61,286 bases of DNA from Ruegeria faecimaris (GTDB taxonomy: Bacteria; Pseudomonadota; Alphaproteobacteria; Rhodobacterales; Rhodobacteraceae). The notes beneath the pieces were generated by a model. It saw nothing but the letters and a program-made list of their open reading frames with translations, made no database searches and had not been told where the DNA came from. Both the position numbers and the translations under genes were made by a program. The stretch is from contig NZ_FXTE01000019.1 in the NCBI RefSeq assembly GCF_900182615.1, positions 1-61,286 of the forward strand, in the 5' to 3' direction. Below, piece by piece: positions 42,358 to 51,602 of this stretch; the first letter of the stretch is position 1; the number at the start of each line of letters is the position of its first letter.

Positions 42358-42417
42358 ATCTGATCCGAGATCAGATTCAAAGCAGCTGGGCCGAGCGCGG
42401 CGCCAGGGGCGCCGCGC
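42358..42417. terminator. two perfect hairpins downstream of tal (minus strand)
   Basis: ATCTGATC/GATCAGAT (42358-42365 and 42369-42376, 3-base loop) and GCGCGGCGCC/GGCGCCGCGC (42395-42404 and 42408-42417, 3-base loop) lie just after the tal stop on the minus strand. They probably serve as a terminator or transcript-stabilising structure for tal. No T run is present. Confidence 0.5.
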
Positions 42418-42431
42418 GGGTTCGCGCAGAA

Positions 42432-43085
42432 TCAGAGGATTTTCTGACCCGTTTTGGCCCAATCGGACAGGAAGGTTTCAAGGCCTTTATCGGTCAGCGG
42501 ATGATCGGCCAGCTTTTTGATCACGGCGGGTGGTGCGGTGATCACGTCGGCACCGATGCGGGCGCTGTCGGTCACGTGGTTCACGGTGCGGATCGAGGCG
42601 GCGAGGATTTCGGTCTCATATCCGTAATTGTCATAGACCTGACGGATATCAGCGATCAGGTCCATGCCATCTAGGTTGATGTCATCCAGACGCCCGATGA
42701 AGGGCGAGATGAAAGTTGCGCCGGCTTTGGCGGCCAGAATCGCCTGATTGGTCGAGAAACAGAGGGTCACATTGACCATCTGGCCTTCGTCACTAAGCGT
42801 TTTGCAGGTTTTCAGGCCCGCCCATGTCAGCGGCACTTTGACAGCGATATTCGGGGCGATCTTGGCCAGCTTGCGACCTTCGGCGATCATGTCGTCGGCT
42901 TCGGTTGCCACGACCTCGGCCGAGACCGGTCCGTCGACCAGATCGCAGATTTCCTTGGTCACTTCCAGAATATCGCGGCCTGACTTCAGGATCAGCGAAG
43001 GGTTGGTGGTGACACCGTCCACCATGCCCAGATCGTTCAGTTCGGCGATTGCGTCGATCTCGGCTGTGTCTACGAAGAATTTCAT
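42432..43085 (-). CDS. tal: transaldolase (TalC/fructose-6-phosphate aldolase-like)
   Basis: This 217-residue protein is of the short transaldolase class. It has [13 protein letters not shown] at the N-terminus, TTNPSLI, and the Schiff-base Lys83 in IAVKVPLT. It also has [10 protein letters not shown] and [10 protein letters not shown]. It transfers dihydroxyacetone units in the pentose phosphate pathway. A good AAGGA site precedes the ATG. It is divergent from priA with 88 bp between. Confidence 0.94.
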   Translation of the reverse strand: MKFFVDTAEIDAIAELNDLGMVDGVTTNPSLILKSGRDILEVTKEICDLVDGPVSAEVVATEADDMIAEGRKLAKIAPNIAVKVPLTWAGLKTCKTLSDEGQMVNVTLCFSTNQAILAAKAGATFISPFIGRLDDINLDGMDLIADIRQVYDNYGYETEILAASIRTVNHVTDSARIGADVITAPPAVIKKLADHPLTDKGLETFLSDWAKTGQKIL

Positions 43086-43173
43086 GCGGGCAGTCCTTTG
43101 ATGGGTTGGCCTTGGTCGCGGATGGCTTTACCTCAAAGAGACCCATGCTGGAACCCCTTGCCAAGGATATGCA

Positions 43174-45369
43174 TTGAGCACTCAGGAGTTTTTCGACCAA
43201 GGTGAGCTGGTGGCGGTGCTGACCGCCCAACCGCTGGACCGGGCGCTTGACTATAAGGCGCCCGAGGGCGGGTGCTTTCTGGGCGCTTTTGTCGAGGTGC
43301 CGCTGGGCCCGCGCAAGGTCTTGGGCGTGGTCTGGGGGCCGGGGCAGGGTGGCTTTGATCTTGCCAAGGCCCGCTCGGTGATCCGGGTGCTTGAAGTCGC
43401 GCCGATGCGCGAAGAGATGCGCCTGTTTCTGGGGCGCGTCGCCGATTACACGCTGACCCCGATGCCTGCGATGTTGCGATTGGCCACGCGCGCGCCCGGA
43501 TTGGGCGATCCGCCTTCGATGCGCAAGGTCTATCGGCTTGGCGACAGGAACCCTGACAGGGTGACCGACGCGCGGACCCGTGTGTTGGAGGTGCTGCGCG
43601 ACTACGGCGGGTTGGCCTTTACGCTGAAGGAACTGGCCGAACAGGCGGGTGTGACCTCCTCAGTCGTCAAGGGATTGGTTAAGTTAGGTGCGGTGCGGGA
43701 AGAGGACAGCCCGCGCGATCTGCCCTATCCACATCTTGATCCGGATTTGCCGGGCAAGGCTTTGACCGAGGATCAGGCCGCAGCCGTTGAGGTTCTGCAA
43801 TCTGGCCTGCGGACGGGCGACTATGGCACCACATTGCTGAAAGGCGTCACCGGGTCGGGCAAGACCGAGGTTTATCTTGAGGCGGTCGCCGAAGCGTTGC
43901 GCCAGGGGCGGCAGGCGCTGGTTCTGCTACCCGAGATTGCCCTGACTGCCGAATTCCTGACGCGCGTGGAGGCACGGTTCGGCGCGCGCCCGGCAGAGTG
44001 GCATTCGGGCGCGACGATGACCGAACGCCGTCGAGTCTGGCGCATGGTGGGGCAGGGCGATGCACAGCTGGTTGTCGGCGCGCGCTCGGCCCTGTTTCTG
44101 CCGTTTCGCAATCTTGGGTTGGTCGTGGTCGATGAAGAACATGACACTTCGTACAAACAGGAAGACGGGGTGCATTACAGCGCCCGTGACATGGCTGTGC
44201 TGCGGTCCGCCATTTGCGGCGCGCGCGTTATTCTGGCAAGTGCGACGCCGTCACTGGAAAGCTGGGCCAATGCCGAAGCAGGCAAGTATGAGCGGCTCGA
44301 TTTGACTTCGCGCTTTGGCGATGCGGTGTTGCCCGAGATGAAGCCCATCGACATGCGGGCCGAGAAGATGCAGCCGGGGACGTGGATTTCTCCATCGCTG
44401 CGGCAGGCCGTCCATCAGCGGATCGAGCGGGGTGAACAATCCCTTCTGTTTATTAACCGCCGGGGATATGCGCCGGTCACCCTGTGCCGGGCTTGTGGCG
44501 AGCAAATTGCCTGCGATCACTGCGATGCGCGCATGGTCGAACACCGGTTTCTCAAGCGGCTGATGTGCCACCAATGTGGCGAGACCAAACCCATGCCAGA
44601 GGTCTGCCCCTCTTGTCAGGTCGAAGGCAAGCTGGCCCCGGTTGGGCCAGGGATAGAACGGCTGGCAGAAGAGGCCGAGGCGACCTTCCCCGAGGCGAAT
44701 ATCGCCATGCTGTCCTCTGATCTGTTCGGATCGGCGCGCGCGTTGAAGGCGAAAATCGAAGAGATTGCTGCGGGTGATGCCGATATCGTCATCGGCACGC
44801 AGCTTGTGGCCAAGGGGCATAATTTCCCGAAACTGACACTGGTCGGTGTCATTGACGCCGATCTCAGCCTGCATGGGGCGGATTTGCGTGCGGCCGAGCG
44901 CACATTCCAGCTGATGCGGCAGGTGGCTGGCCGCGCCGGGCGCGCGGATAAGCCCGGACAGGCGCTGTTGCAGACGTTCCAGCCGGAACATCCCGTCATT
45001 CGCGCCATCCTGTCGGGCGATGAAGAGGGGTTCTGGAAAGCCGAAGCGGCCGGGCGGTTGGCAGCCGGAGTTCCCCCCTATGGACGCATGGCCGGTATCG
45101 TTCTGTCTGGCCCCGAGGTCGGTCCCGTTTTTGACATCGGCAACGCCATGGCCCGCAACGACGCCCCGTTGCGGCAGATCGGTGCGCTGGTCTTTGGTCC
45201 AGCGCCTGCGCCCATTGCGCGTATCCGCGGGCGACACAGGGTGCGGCTGCTGGTCAAAGCCCCCAAAGGAGCGCCAATTCAGGATGCCATCGCCCGTTGG
45301 ATAGCACCGCTGCGGCTGAAGGGCGACATCAGGCTGACCGTTGATATTGACCCGCAAAATTTCTACTGA
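43174..45369 (+). CDS. priA: primosomal protein N' (replication restart helicase)
   Basis: This 731-residue helicase has Walker A GVTGSGKTEVYL, the DEEH box, and eight zinc cysteines in CRACGEQIACDHCDAR and CHQCGETKPMPEVCPSC. Its C-terminal helicase motifs include TQLVAKGHNFPKL and QVAGRAGRADKPG. The start is probably the TTG at 43174, with AAGGAT about seven bases upstream; no in-frame ATG gives the family N-terminus (FDQGELVAVLTAQPL). Confidence 0.95.
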   Translation: MSTQEFFDQGELVAVLTAQPLDRALDYKAPEGGCFLGAFVEVPLGPRKVLGVVWGPGQGGFDLAKARSVIRVLEVAPMREEMRLFLGRVADYTLTPMPAMLRLATRAPGLGDPPSMRKVYRLGDRNPDRVTDARTRVLEVLRDYGGLAFTLKELAEQAGVTSSVVKGLVKLGAVREEDSPRDLPYPHLDPDLPGKALTEDQAAAVEVLQSGLRTGDYGTTLLKGVTGSGKTEVYLEAVAEALRQGRQALVLLPEIALTAEFLTRVEARFGARPAEWHSGATMTERRRVWRMVGQGDAQLVVGARSALFLPFRNLGLVVVDEEHDTSYKQEDGVHYSARDMAVLRSAICGARVILASATPSLESWANAEAGKYERLDLTSRFGDAVLPEMKPIDMRAEKMQPGTWISPSLRQAVHQRIERGEQSLLFINRRGYAPVTLCRACGEQIACDHCDARMVEHRFLKRLMCHQCGETKPMPEVCPSCQVEGKLAPVGPGIERLAEEAEATFPEANIAMLSSDLFGSARALKAKIEEIAAGDADIVIGTQLVAKGHNFPKLTLVGVIDADLSLHGADLRAAERTFQLMRQVAGRAGRADKPGQALLQTFQPEHPVIRAILSGDEEGFWKAEAAGRLAAGVPPYGRMAGIVLSGPEVGPVFDIGNAMARNDAPLRQIGALVFGPAPAPIARIRGRHRVRLLVKAPKGAPIQDAIARWIAPLRLKGDIRLTVDIDPQNFY

Positions 45370-45449
45370 CCTCTGCATTCATGCAGAGCCAATGTGCGTG
45401 CCCTTCTTCCCACTCGCCAAAACCTGAAAATGGGCGTAGAGGGACTCTC

Positions 45450-46682
45450 ATGCTGAAACCCATGCCACTTTCCGAGGCGCAAAGCCTTCCGTTCTGGCGC
45501 CGTCCCATCACGCTTTTATTCGCGATGGCACTGACCATGCCCATTGCTTTCAACGCATGGAGCGCGTTGTTGAATAATTTCGTTATTGAAGTGGCGAATT
45601 TCGACGGTGCCGACATCGGCCTGCTGCATACCGTGCGCGAGATCCCAGGCTTTCTGGCTGTAGGCGTAATTGCCGTGATCTTGTTTGTTCGGGAGCAGGT
45701 GCTGGCGATGATCTCGCTGATCATGCTGGGTGTTGCGACTGCGGTGACAGCGTGGTTCCCAAGCCTTGGTGGCTTGTTGTTCGTCACACTGCTGAGCTCG
45801 ATCGGGTTCCACTATTATGAAACCGTGAACCAATCCCTTCAGCTGCAGTGGTTGCCCAAGGACCGAGCGCCGCAATTTCTGGGCTGGATGGTCGCCATGG
45901 GATCAGCTTCGACATTGGTTATCTATGGGCTGATTGTCCTGACGTGGGATCGGTTCGATCTGTCCTATAACACTGTATTCATGGCTGCGGGTGGGCTGAC
46001 GGCTTTGCTGGCGTTGTTCTGTCTGGTCGCCTATCCGCAGTTCGACGCGCCGACTCCGCAAACCAAAAAAATTGTGCTGCGCCGCCGATACTGGCTGTAC
46101 TATGCGCTTCAGTTCATGGCGGGCGCGCGTCGTCAGATCTTTGTCGTTTTCGCCGGTTTCATGATGGTCGAGAAATTCGGGTTTGAGGTCCACGAACTCA
46201 CCGGTCTTTTCTTGATCAACCTGGTTATCAACATTTCGGTTGCGCCGATGTTAGGCAAAGCTGTGTCCGTATTCGGTGAACGTCGCACTTTGATTTTCGA
46301 ATATGCAGGCCTGGCAGTTGTATTTGCAGCCTATGGCGGCATTTATTGGTTCGGTTGGGGCGTTGTTCTGGCGGCTACTCTCTATGTGATTGACCATGTG
46401 CTTTTCGCGCTGGCTCTGGCGCTTAAAACCTATTTCCAGAAAATTGCCGATCCGGCAGATATTGCGCCAACCGCAGCGGTTGCCTTTACGATCAACCATA
46501 TCGCCGCGGTATTCCTACCAGCGCTTCTGGGCCTGCTCTGGGTGTACTCGCCCGGAGCGGTCTTTGCGGTGGCTGCAGCGATGGCGTTGATTTCGTTATC
46601 GCTGTCGCTGCTGATCCCGCGCCACCCAGAGCTTGGGAATGAGACGATACTGTCGAAATACGCGCCCGCTCCGGCGGAATAG
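45450..46682 (+). CDS. major facilitator superfamily transporter
   Basis: This 410-residue protein has about 12 hydrophobic helices in two halves with a charged central loop (TPQTKKIVLRRRYWLYY). The subfamily is not one I can name, and the substrate is unknown. The ATG at 45450 was chosen; earlier in-frame codons add a hydrophilic, cysteine-rich stretch. It stands between priA and prmA on the same strand with its own spacing. Confidence 0.82.
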   Translation: MLKPMPLSEAQSLPFWRRPITLLFAMALTMPIAFNAWSALLNNFVIEVANFDGADIGLLHTVREIPGFLAVGVIAVILFVREQVLAMISLIMLGVATAVTAWFPSLGGLLFVTLLSSIGFHYYETVNQSLQLQWLPKDRAPQFLGWMVAMGSASTLVIYGLIVLTWDRFDLSYNTVFMAAGGLTALLALFCLVAYPQFDAPTPQTKKIVLRRRYWLYYALQFMAGARRQIFVVFAGFMMVEKFGFEVHELTGLFLINLVINISVAPMLGKAVSVFGERRTLIFEYAGLAVVFAAYGGIYWFGWGVVLAATLYVIDHVLFALALALKTYFQKIADPADIAPTAAVAFTINHIAAVFLPALLGLLWVYSPGAVFAVAAAMALISLSLSLLIPRHPELGNETILSKYAPAPAE

Positions 46683-46721
46683 CTGCCAATGCTTGACCTT
46701 CGCGGGCCCGCACCCTAGGCG

Positions 46722-46739
46722 CTGTGTCAGCTGACACAG
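46722..46739. promoter_or_regulatory. 18-bp perfect palindrome overlapping the prmA ribosome site
   Basis: CTGTGTCAGCTGACACAG is its own reverse complement and ends within the AGGAGG Shine-Dalgarno region, nine bases before the ATG. It could be an operator or an mRNA dyad that hides the ribosome site. Confidence 0.5.
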
Positions 46740-46748
46740 GAGGCTCCC

Positions 46749-47621
46749 ATGCCCACATTCACCGCGCTTACCACCCTGACCGGCAAAAAATCAGCCGATG
46801 GTCTGGGCGAAGCCATGGAGCGTCTTGATCCCGAACCCACGGGCGTGGGCGTATTCGAAGTCGAAGATGGTTCGGGCCTGTGGGAGATTGGCGGTTACTT
46901 CACCGAAGCGCCGGATGAAACGGCACTGGCGGTTCTGGCGGCTGCGTTCGGATCCAAACCCTTTGTAATCTCGGAACTGCCCGAAACCGACTGGGTCGCC
47001 CATGTCCGCCGTGAATTGGCGCCTGTCGAGGCTGGCCGCTTTTTCGTCTATGGCTGTCACGATGCCGACAAGCTGCCCGAAGGCCGTATCCCTTTGTTGA
47101 TTGAGGCTGCAATGGCTTTCGGTACCGGGCATCACGGCACCACCCTTGGGTGTCTCAAGGCTCTGGATTTTCTGCTCGATCAGGGTTTTACCGCGACAAA
47201 AGTTGCAGATATCGGCTGCGGCACCGCCGTTCTTGCGATGGCTGCAGCCCGCGTTTGGGATGGCGACATTATCGCCAGCGACATTGATGAGGTCGCCGTC
47301 GACGTCGCCGAAGCCAACCTGAAGGCAAACGGCATGTCAGGGAAGGTTCAATGTGTCGAGGCTGCGGGGTTTGATCATCCGGAGCTGAAATCTCTTGCGC
47401 CCTATGACCTGATATTCGCCAACATCCTCAAGGGCCCATTGGTGGCCCTGGCGCCCGAAATTTCAGCGAATCTGCGGGTTGGGGGTAAGGCGATTCTATC
47501 GGGAATCCTTAACGAGCAAGCCGAGGACGTTGTTTCCGTTTATCTCCAAAATGGCTTCAATGCCTCTAGAAATGACCAAATTGGTGAATGGACGTCGCTA
47601 GTCTTAACCAAACAGGGCTAA
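46749..47621 (+). CDS. prmA: ribosomal protein L11 methyltransferase
   Basis: This 290-residue methyltransferase has the SAM motif I VADIGCGTAVLAMAAAR, the preceding AMAFGTGHHGTT typical of PrmA, and the NxxxxPL region FANILKGPLVALAP. It trimethylates ribosomal protein L11. The N-terminal substrate-binding domain spans about residues 1-100. A strong AGGAGG site fixes the start. Confidence 0.94.
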   Translation: MPTFTALTTLTGKKSADGLGEAMERLDPEPTGVGVFEVEDGSGLWEIGGYFTEAPDETALAVLAAAFGSKPFVISELPETDWVAHVRRELAPVEAGRFFVYGCHDADKLPEGRIPLLIEAAMAFGTGHHGTTLGCLKALDFLLDQGFTATKVADIGCGTAVLAMAAARVWDGDIIASDIDEVAVDVAEANLKANGMSGKVQCVEAAGFDHPELKSLAPYDLIFANILKGPLVALAPEISANLRVGGKAILSGILNEQAEDVVSVYLQNGFNASRNDQIGEWTSLVLTKQG

Positions 47622-47728
47622 AATCGGGCCATTTGCAGGAGTTTTGTGGGGTTTCGCCTCTTTTTTGTCGCAATCTGTTTTTACCGTCAATGACGTGGAA
47701 TTGGGGGGCGGTTGATTTGGAGGCTGCC

Positions 47729-48073
47729 ATGACTGGAAAACAAATTGAATTTGATCAGCGCGTTCATCGGCTGAACAAGAAACATTCGAAGATGACCCGT
47801 GGTTATCGTGCGACTATGCGCAAAGATGGCCTGGTTGTTATGAAACCACAGCGGGTTCAGTCCGCGGTGCCTGCAAAGGCTCTGCTGATCTGCTTGGCTG
47901 GGCTGTTCGCATTCAAAACGCTTTTGCTGACCAGCTTGGGGTCGTCGGCCTACCAGTATCGTGTCGATAGCCTTGCGCAAGGGACCGAAGTGGAGAAGGC
48001 GGGGGCATGGATCATGCAGATCGACCCGGTATCACAGGCCCTCTCGTCTCAACTCAGCAAAGTTCTCCGCTAA
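47729..48073 (+). CDS. small membrane protein of unknown function
   Basis: This 114-residue protein has a basic N-terminal half (KKHSKMTRGYRATMRKDG), one membrane helix at about residues 49-71, and a short C-terminal region that probably faces the periplasm. A GGAGG ribosome site supports the ATG at 47729; the longer frame from 47588 overlaps prmA. I recognise no domain. A strong terminator follows. Confidence 0.7.
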   Translation: MTGKQIEFDQRVHRLNKKHSKMTRGYRATMRKDGLVVMKPQRVQSAVPAKALLICLAGLFAFKTLLLTSLGSSAYQYRVDSLAQGTEVEKAGAWIMQIDPVSQALSSQLSKVLR

Positions 48074-48094
48074 GTTTCTTCCGTTTTGAATAGA

Positions 48095-48130
48095 AACGCC
48101 GCGTATCCGGGGATACGCGGCGTTCTTCTT
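48095..48130. terminator. rho-independent terminator between the membrane protein and the DUF1127 gene
   Basis: AACGCCGCGTATCC (48095-48108) and GGATACGCGGCGTT (48111-48124) make a 14-bp perfect stem, with CTTCTTT after it. It separates convergent genes and may work in both directions. Confidence 0.85.
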
Positions 48131-48175
48131 TGCCCCGAGGGAGAAGGGGAAAATCAACGGTAGGTTTGCTTTGCC

Positions 48176-48388
48176 TTAACGGCGGCCTTCAACGACGATT
48201 TCAATGTCGCCACGGCACAGGCCGATATCTTCCAGCTCGCGGTCCGACAGACCGCTCAGCGCGTTGCGTGTAACGCGGGCATCATTCCATTCGACAACGG
48301 CGTTTACGACCATTGCGAAAGTCGCGCCGATACGGCCGACGAGGCCAAATGAGCCAGTGGTGGTGCGGGTTGTGTCCAGTGCAGCCAT
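48176..48388 (-). CDS. DUF1127 domain small protein
   Basis: This 70-residue protein ends in the DUF1127 motif, LSGLSDRELEDIGLCRGDIEIV. These arginine-rich or YjiS-like proteins are widespread in alphaproteobacteria, and some act in RNA or phosphate and C/N metabolism. The ATG at 48388 was chosen; an in-frame extension to 48505 lies in AT-rich intergenic sequence. It stands alone on the minus strand. Confidence 0.85.
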   Translation of the reverse strand: MAALDTTRTTTGSFGLVGRIGATFAMVVNAVVEWNDARVTRNALSGLSDRELEDIGLCRGDIEIVVEGRR

Positions 48389-48721
48389 ATCCTGTTTCCT
48401 TCCGGTTTGTGTTAAACTCTGATCTTGCGATCTGACGGGCATGTAGGGATGGTTTTCTGACTGCACAAGCATAGAAATTGCATGTGTCCTATGCGTTTTT
48501 TGCAATGCTCGAAAAACATGAAAACGCCTTAATTTATTGGCAATTTTGCCTTCATCAAACTGGTCGAAACCCGACCTTTTCCGGTCGTAATCAGCCCATT
48601 CTGTCGGAGACAGGACGACCGTGTCGCAATCTGACCATTAGTCAATTCGCTTGGAAAATGTTCTTGTTTCGTGCTAGTCGGTAAAAAAGAACACACAAAC
48701 CCGAGCAGGCCGAGGCTATAT
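48389..48721. other. 333-bp divergent intergenic region between the DUF1127 gene and ruvC
   Basis: No coding sequence is supported. The stretch is AT-rich around 48470-48560, where the DUF1127 and ruvC promoters are likely. A possible LexA box occurs at 48660-48674. Nothing else is evident. Confidence 0.5.
48660..48674 (+). promoter_or_regulatory. candidate SOS (LexA) box of the ruvCAB operon
   Basis: GTTC-TTGTTTC-GTGC matches the alphaproteobacterial LexA consensus GTTC-N7-GTTC at seven of eight positions, 47 bases before the ruvC start. ruvCAB is SOS-regulated in several bacteria, which makes the position sensible. One mismatch leaves doubt. Confidence 0.45.
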
Positions 48722-49219
48722 ATGCGAATTCTGGGCATTGATCCGGGGCTACGGACCCTGGGATGGGGCGTCATCGAATCACATGGCAGCCGTCTCAGTC
48801 ATGTTGCCAATGGGTTATGTAAATCGGACGGGGATGATCTGGGAGAGCGGTTGTTATCGCTCCACAATCAGATCGTCGAAGTGATTGCCGAGCATCAGCC
48901 CGATCAGGCCGCCATCGAACAGACCTTTGTGAACAAGGACGGGGCCGGTACGCTTAAGCTGGGTCAGGCGCGGGGTGTGGCGTTGTTGACGCTGGCGCAG
49001 GCCGGATTGCCAGTGGGAGAATATGCGCCCAACCGAGTCAAGAAAACGGTTGTGGGCGTGGGCCATGCCGAAAAGGAACAGGTTCTTCATATGGTCAAGT
49101 TGCAACTGCCGGGCTGTCAGCCCAAGGGCGCGGATGCCGCGGATGCGCTGGCGATAGCGATCTGTCATTCCTTTTACGGGGCAACGCCACAGTCGCGGAT
49201 GAAACAGGTGCGGGCATGA
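48722..49219 (+). CDS. ruvC: Holliday junction resolvase RuvC
   Basis: This 165-residue endonuclease has [16 protein letters not shown] with the first catalytic Asp7. It also has [20 protein letters not shown] and the C-terminal [12 protein letters not shown] acidic pair. It cuts Holliday junctions after branch migration by RuvAB. ATG at 48722 gives the family N-terminus. The stop overlaps the ruvA start. Confidence 0.96.
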   Translation: MRILGIDPGLRTLGWGVIESHGSRLSHVANGLCKSDGDDLGERLLSLHNQIVEVIAEHQPDQAAIEQTFVNKDGAGTLKLGQARGVALLTLAQAGLPVGEYAPNRVKKTVVGVGHAEKEQVLHMVKLQLPGCQPKGADAADALAIAICHSFYGATPQSRMKQVRA

Positions 49220-49893
49220 TTGGCAAGCTGACAGGCCGGTTGGATTACCGCGCGCCGGATCACGTGCTGATCGACGTGCGTGGGGTCGGCTATCTGGTCT
49301 ATTGCTCGGACCGTACGATGGCTGCGCTGCCGGGCGTGGGTGAGGCGATCTCGATCTACACCGACATGGTGGTGCGCGAGGATTTGATGCAGCTTTACGG
49401 GTTCCTTTCGCTGGTCGAGAAGGAATGGCATCGCCTGCTGTGCTCGGTGCAAGGGGTCGGGGCCAAGGTCTCGCTAGCAATCCTCAGCGCCTTGGGCCCC
49501 GATGGTGTCAGCAGGGCGATTGCTCTGGGCGATTGGGGGGCGGTCAAGGCAGCCAAGGGCGTGGGCCCAAAAACCGCGCAGCGGATCGTGCTGGACCTCA
49601 AAGACAAGGCGCCCGGCGTTATGGCCATGGGCGGCACGGTGACCGAGGCAATGGATGGCCCCGCGCTGGATGTGGTGGAACTGACTGAACCGACACCTGT
49701 ACCAAAGCGGCCCACCATAAGCGCATCAGGTAATGCAGCAGCATCTGCCGGGGCATTGTCGGCACTCTCCAATCTGGGCTATGGCCCGTCCGAGGCCGCG
49801 TCAGCCGTGGCCGAAGCCGCGGCAAGCTTGCCCGAAGCGGGTGAGGCGGACCTGATCCGCGCTGCGTTGAAACTGTTGGCTCCGAAAGGGTGA
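49216..49893 (+). CDS. ruvA: Holliday junction branch migration protein RuvA
   Basis: This 225-residue protein has the OB-fold start [21 protein letters not shown] and the two helix-hairpin-helix motifs ([16 protein letters not shown] and [16 protein letters not shown]). A C-terminal RuvB-binding domain follows an Ala-rich linker (about residues 160-180). It holds the junction for RuvB. It is coupled to ruvC by ATGA. Confidence 0.95.
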   Translation: MIGKLTGRLDYRAPDHVLIDVRGVGYLVYCSDRTMAALPGVGEAISIYTDMVVREDLMQLYGFLSLVEKEWHRLLCSVQGVGAKVSLAILSALGPDGVSRAIALGDWGAVKAAKGVGPKTAQRIVLDLKDKAPGVMAMGGTVTEAMDGPALDVVELTEPTPVPKRPTISASGNAAASAGALSALSNLGYGPSEAASAVAEAAASLPEAGEADLIRAALKLLAPKG

Positions 49894-49897
49894 TTGA

Positions 49898-50917
49898 ATG
49901 GTAGATGCCGATCCCACCCTGCGCCCCGAGCCGTTGCCGGAAGACAATGACCGCGCCTTGCGCCCGCAGGGACTGGACGAATTCATCGGTCAAGCCGAGG
50001 CGCGCGCCAATCTGCGTATCTTTATCCAATCCGCTCGCCAAAGGGGTGAGGCAATGGATCATACGCTGTTCCATGGCCCTCCGGGTCTGGGCAAAACCAC
50101 GCTGGCGCAGATTATCGCGCGTGAGTTGGGGGTGAATTTTCGGATGACATCTGGCCCGGTTCTGGCAAAGGCGGGCGATCTGGCGGCGATCCTGACCAAT
50201 CTGGAAGCGCGCGATGTGCTGTTCATTGACGAAATCCATCGATTGAATCCAGCGGTCGAAGAGGTCCTGTACCCGGCGATGGAGGATTTCGAGCTGGATC
50301 TGGTGATTGGTGAAGGCCCGGCCGCGCGCACGGTGAGGATCGAGTTGCAGCCGTTTACTCTGGTCGGGGCCACCACCCGGATGGGGCTGCTGACCACGCC
50401 GCTGCGCGACCGCTTTGGCATCCCGACACGCCTGCAGTTCTATACCGTTGATGAATTGCACGAGATTGTCACCCGCAACGCGCGCAAGCTTGGGGCACCG
50501 GCTGATGACAGCGGCGCCCGAGAGATCGCGCGCCGGTCACGCGGAACGCCTCGGATCGCCGGGCGCCTGCTGCGGCGGGTGGTGGATTTCGCAATCGTCG
50601 AAGGCGATGGACGGATCACCCGCGATTTGGCTGATGGGGCGTTGACGCGGCTGGGGGTCGATCATCTGGGGCTGGACGGCGCGGACCGCCGGTATCTGAA
50701 GCTGATCGCCGAGAATTACGCGGGCGGGCCGGTAGGTATCGAAACCTTGTCGGCAGCTCTGTCGGAAAGCCGGGACTCGCTGGAGGAGGTGATCGAACCC
50801 TTCCTCTTGCAGCAAGGCCTGATCCAACGCACACCGCGTGGCCGGATGCTGGCGCAGAAGGCGTGGACGCATCTGGGCATGGCCGCACCCAAGGGGCAAA
50901 ACGATCTGTTTGGTTGA
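49898..50917 (+). CDS. ruvB: Holliday junction branch migration helicase RuvB
   Basis: This 339-residue AAA+ motor has Walker [13 protein letters not shown], Walker [11 protein letters not shown], and the sensor [18 protein letters not shown]. It ends with the winged-helix [16 protein letters not shown]. It follows ruvA by four bases and completes the ruvCAB set. Confidence 0.97.
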   Translation: MVDADPTLRPEPLPEDNDRALRPQGLDEFIGQAEARANLRIFIQSARQRGEAMDHTLFHGPPGLGKTTLAQIIARELGVNFRMTSGPVLAKAGDLAAILTNLEARDVLFIDEIHRLNPAVEEVLYPAMEDFELDLVIGEGPAARTVRIELQPFTLVGATTRMGLLTTPLRDRFGIPTRLQFYTVDELHEIVTRNARKLGAPADDSGAREIARRSRGTPRIAGRLLRRVVDFAIVEGDGRITRDLADGALTRLGVDHLGLDGADRRYLKLIAENYAGGPVGIETLSAALSESRDSLEEVIEPFLLQQGLIQRTPRGRMLAQKAWTHLGMAAPKGQNDLFG

Positions 50918-50978
50918 AGCCGAGCCTGCGAGCTTTTAAGGGTTTCGCCAAACATTGTCCGATTGCCGAGGATTGCGC

Positions 50979-51602
50979 GTGACACCCGACGACATTCAAG
51001 CCCTGTTCACCCGCGAAAGCGGAGAGTTCCTGTTTGCGCGCTGGGGCCGCCCCATCGTGCCGATCGTCTTTGGGGTCGAAGATGAAAGTTTGGCCACGGT
51101 CAAAGGCGCGTTCGAGGCAGTGGTAACACTGGCAGGGCATCAGATGGCAGAAACCGACCCCGAGCTTGGCGCCAACTGCATGGTCTTTTTCTTCCGCGAC
51201 TGGAAAGAACTGACAGAAGTGCCCGATCTGGACCGTTTGGTCCCTGATCTGGGGCCGTTGGTTGATCGGTTGATCGCGGCCGATGCCAACCAGTACCGGA
51301 TATTCCGTTTTGAAGAAGACGGCGCCATTCGTGCGGCCTTTGTGTTTTTGCGGATGGACAATGAATTGTCGCAAGTCCCCGCTGAAACGCTTGCGCTCAG
51401 CCAGGTGGTGCAAACGGTGCTGCTCTGGTCCGATACCGCTTTTCGCAACCAGTCGCCCTTGGCAGTGGCGGGTGACGCGACGATATTGCGACCAGACATT
51501 GCCGGGTTGATCCGGGCGGCATACGATCCTGTCCTGCCGGGCGCGGCGCAGGATGCCTCTCATGCGCTGAGATTGTTTGCCAGATTGGATCAACCGCAAT
51601 GA
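50979..51602 (+). CDS. conserved protein of unknown function between ruvB and ybgC
   Basis: This 207-residue soluble protein has no signal peptide or membrane helix. Segments such as TRESGEFLFARWGRPIVPIV and NCMVFFFRDWKEL suggest an alpha/beta fold. The likely start is GTG at 50979, with GAGGA upstream. Its stop overlaps the ybgC start (ATGA), which supports a real gene. I know no function for it. Confidence 0.72.
   Translation: MTPDDIQALFTRESGEFLFARWGRPIVPIVFGVEDESLATVKGAFEAVVTLAGHQMAETDPELGANCMVFFFRDWKELTEVPDLDRLVPDLGPLVDRLIAADANQYRIFRFEEDGAIRAAFVFLRMDNELSQVPAETLALSQVVQTVLLWSDTAFRNQSPLAVAGDATILRPDIAGLIRAAYDPVLPGAAQDASHALRLFARLDQPQ

Noticed and set aside
42300..42674. 124-codon plus-strand frame before priA
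   Set aside because: Most of it is antisense to tal and the rest runs through the hairpin region; no ribosome site or homology is visible.
48389..48505. N-terminal extension of the DUF1127 protein
   Set aside because: The extra 39 residues fall in AT-rich intergenic DNA and DUF1127 proteins are normally short; ATG at 48388 fits.
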